DNA of 64,000 nt from assembly GCF_003569745.1 (NCBI RefSeq), contig NZ_AP018498.1, positions 3,697,001-3,761,000 of the forward strand, given 5' to 3'. Positions 63,102-64,000 of this stretch are shown here, one piece after another. The notes below the pieces were generated by a model that saw nothing but the letters and a program-made list of their open reading frames with translations, was not told where the DNA came from and searched no databases. The stretch comes from Altererythrobacter sp. B11. Lineage in GTDB: Bacteria > Pseudomonadota > Alphaproteobacteria > Sphingomonadales > Sphingomonadaceae. The translations under genes and the position numbers were made by a program. Numbering within the stretch: the stretch's first letter is position 1; the number at the start of each line of letters is the position of its first letter.

Positions 63102-64000
63102 CCGACATGCTGCGCAACGAATTCCGGGACAACGAAACCATCGGCGAGGAACTGTCCGACATCGCCGCCGAGCAGGAGGCGGCCCGTACCGCACCGCCCC
63201 CTCCCCCCGCGGAGGAGGAGCCGCGCGGCAAGCCCCGCGCGCGCCGGATCGCCTTCCTGATCCTCGGCCTCGTCGTGCTGATCGGCGCGATCACCTATGG
63301 CGTGATGTGGTTCCTCGCCCCGCCGTCCGAGGAAACGGACGACGCCTATGTGAACGGCAATGTGGTGGCGATCACCGCCCGCGCCGCGGGCACGGTGATC
63401 GCGCTGCATGCAGACAACACCCAGGCGGTGGAGCGCGGCGCGACGCTGATCGACCTTGATCCGGCGCAGCAGGAAGTCTCGCTGGAAGCCGCCGAGGCGC
63501 AGCTGGGGCAGGCGGTGCGCGCGGTGCGCGCCTCCCGCTCCGCCGTGGCGGAAGGCGGCGCGGAAATCGCCAAGGCGGAGGCTGACCTCTCCCGCGCGCA
63601 GGCCGACTATGCCCGCCGCAAGCAGGCCGCCGCGCAGGGCGCCATCTCCGCCGAGGAACTGAGCCACGCCGCCGATTCCGTGCAGACCGCGCGCGCCGCG
63701 CTCAATCTCGCCCGCGCCCGCCGCGCGCAGGCCGCCAGCAGCATCGCCGGCACCAGCGTGGCGAAGAACCCGCAGGTGCTGGCCGCGATCGCTGCCGTGC
63801 GCGAGGCGGCGATCAACCGCGCCTATATGAGCATCAAGGCCCCGGTGGCGGGCGTGGTGGCGCAGCGTTCGGTCCAGCTCGGCCAGCAGGTCGCCCCCGG
63901 CGAGCCGCTGATGGCGGTGGTCCCGCTGGACGCGCTGTGGATCGACGCGAACTTCCGCGAAACCCAGCTGGCCGATCTGCGGGTGGGCCAGCAGGCCACC
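63098..64000 (+). CDS. HlyD/EmrA-type membrane-fusion protein (C-terminus outside window)
   Basis: Periplasmic adaptor of a tripartite exporter, open to the end of the window (301 codons visible). It has a cytoplasmic N-terminal tail, one membrane helix (IAFLILGLVVLIGAITYGVMWFL) and the EmrA-type biotinyl/lipoyl half-motif (TDDAYVNGNVVAITARAAGTVIALHADNTQAVERGATLIDLDP). A long coiled coil and the second half-motif (IKAPVAGVVAQRSVQLGQQV) follow. ATG 63098 overlaps the NodT stop (ATGA). EmrB-type MFS pump genes usually follow, beyond the window. Confidence 0.93.
   Translation, partial: MTDMLRNEFRDNETIGEELSDIAAEQEAARTAPPPPPAEEEPRGKPRARRIAFLILGLVVLIGAITYGVMWFLAPPSEETDDAYVNGNVVAITARAAGTVIALHADNTQAVERGATLIDLDPAQQEVSLEAAEAQLGQAVRAVRASRSAVAEGGAEIAKAEADLSRAQADYARRKQAAAQGAISAEELSHAADSVQTARAALNLARARRAQAASSIAGTSVAKNPQVLAAIAAVREAAINRAYMSIKAPVAGVVAQRSVQLGQQVAPGEPLMAVVPLDALWIDANFRETQLADLRVGQQAT

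Overview
The window is a GC-rich chromosomal stretch from an alphaproteobacterium, most likely of the order Sphingomonadales (Erythrobacteraceae/Sphingomonadaceae). Evidence: a Tol-Pal operon, an alphaproteobacterial-type SspB, CrtY/CrtI/CrtB carotenoid genes, a fused gallate-type extradiol dioxygenase, a bacterial SWIB protein, DUF4287 and DUF6152 proteins, and the short palindromic elements scattered through sphingomonad genomes (TTCGACA-GCTCAGGATGAGCGG and CATTCCCGCGCAGGCGGGAA types). Most of it is ordinary core and semi-core chromosome with tightly packed, often overlapping genes. I see no insertion sequence, prophage or CRISPR array.

Layout. 0-4.8 kb: M1 aminopeptidase (cut by the window edge), heme-related genes (HbpS/GlcG-like protein, hemF), the PdeM nuclease and infC, which appears to start at an AUA codon. 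4.8-6.1 kb: a lipoprotein gene and a VOC gene separated by remnants of a tandem duplication. 6.1-10.1 kb: SLC13 transporter, cystathionine gamma-synthase-family enzyme, J-domain protein. 10.1-14.6 kb: ybgC-tolQ-tolR-tolA-tolB-pal. 14.6-18.4 kb: HIT protein and a histidine operon (hisB-hisH-hisA-small membrane protein-hisF, then hisE). 18.4-21.2 kb: sspB, gmk, dapD. 21.3-32.2 kb: a mixed set of dipeptidase, DUF72, DUF985, extradiol dioxygenase, SWIB, PEBP and S41 protease genes plus several lipoproteins.

32.2-35.4 kb is the most unusual part. It holds an array of eight GTNAC-type units spaced 20-23 bp, a small HTH gene ending inside that array, a protein with a PD-(D/E)XK-like nuclease signature, and an AT-richer gene for a HEPN-domain protein with an RxxxxH motif. 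The flanks are rich in palindromic repeats. This is a small accessory pocket, possibly related to defence.

35.4-43.9 kb: thiC under a TPP riboswitch, DUF6152 protein, PhoD phosphatase with a TonB-dependent receptor, an SRAP-family protein lacking its catalytic residues, and a MipA-like porin. 44-50.4 kb: crtY-crtI-LOG-crtB, which takes geranylgeranyl diphosphate through phytoene and lycopene to beta-carotene, followed by a biotin-dependent carboxylase alpha subunit. 50.4-57.7 kb: Bcr/CflA efflux, DinB, Nudix, pgl, Dps, tRNA-Gly(CCC), a DUF2279 protein and an L,D-transpeptidase. 57.7-64 kb: an MFS carrier, a divergent AraC regulator/SDR pair, and a MarR-controlled tripartite efflux operon (outer-membrane factor plus EmrA/HlyD-type adaptor) running off the right end.
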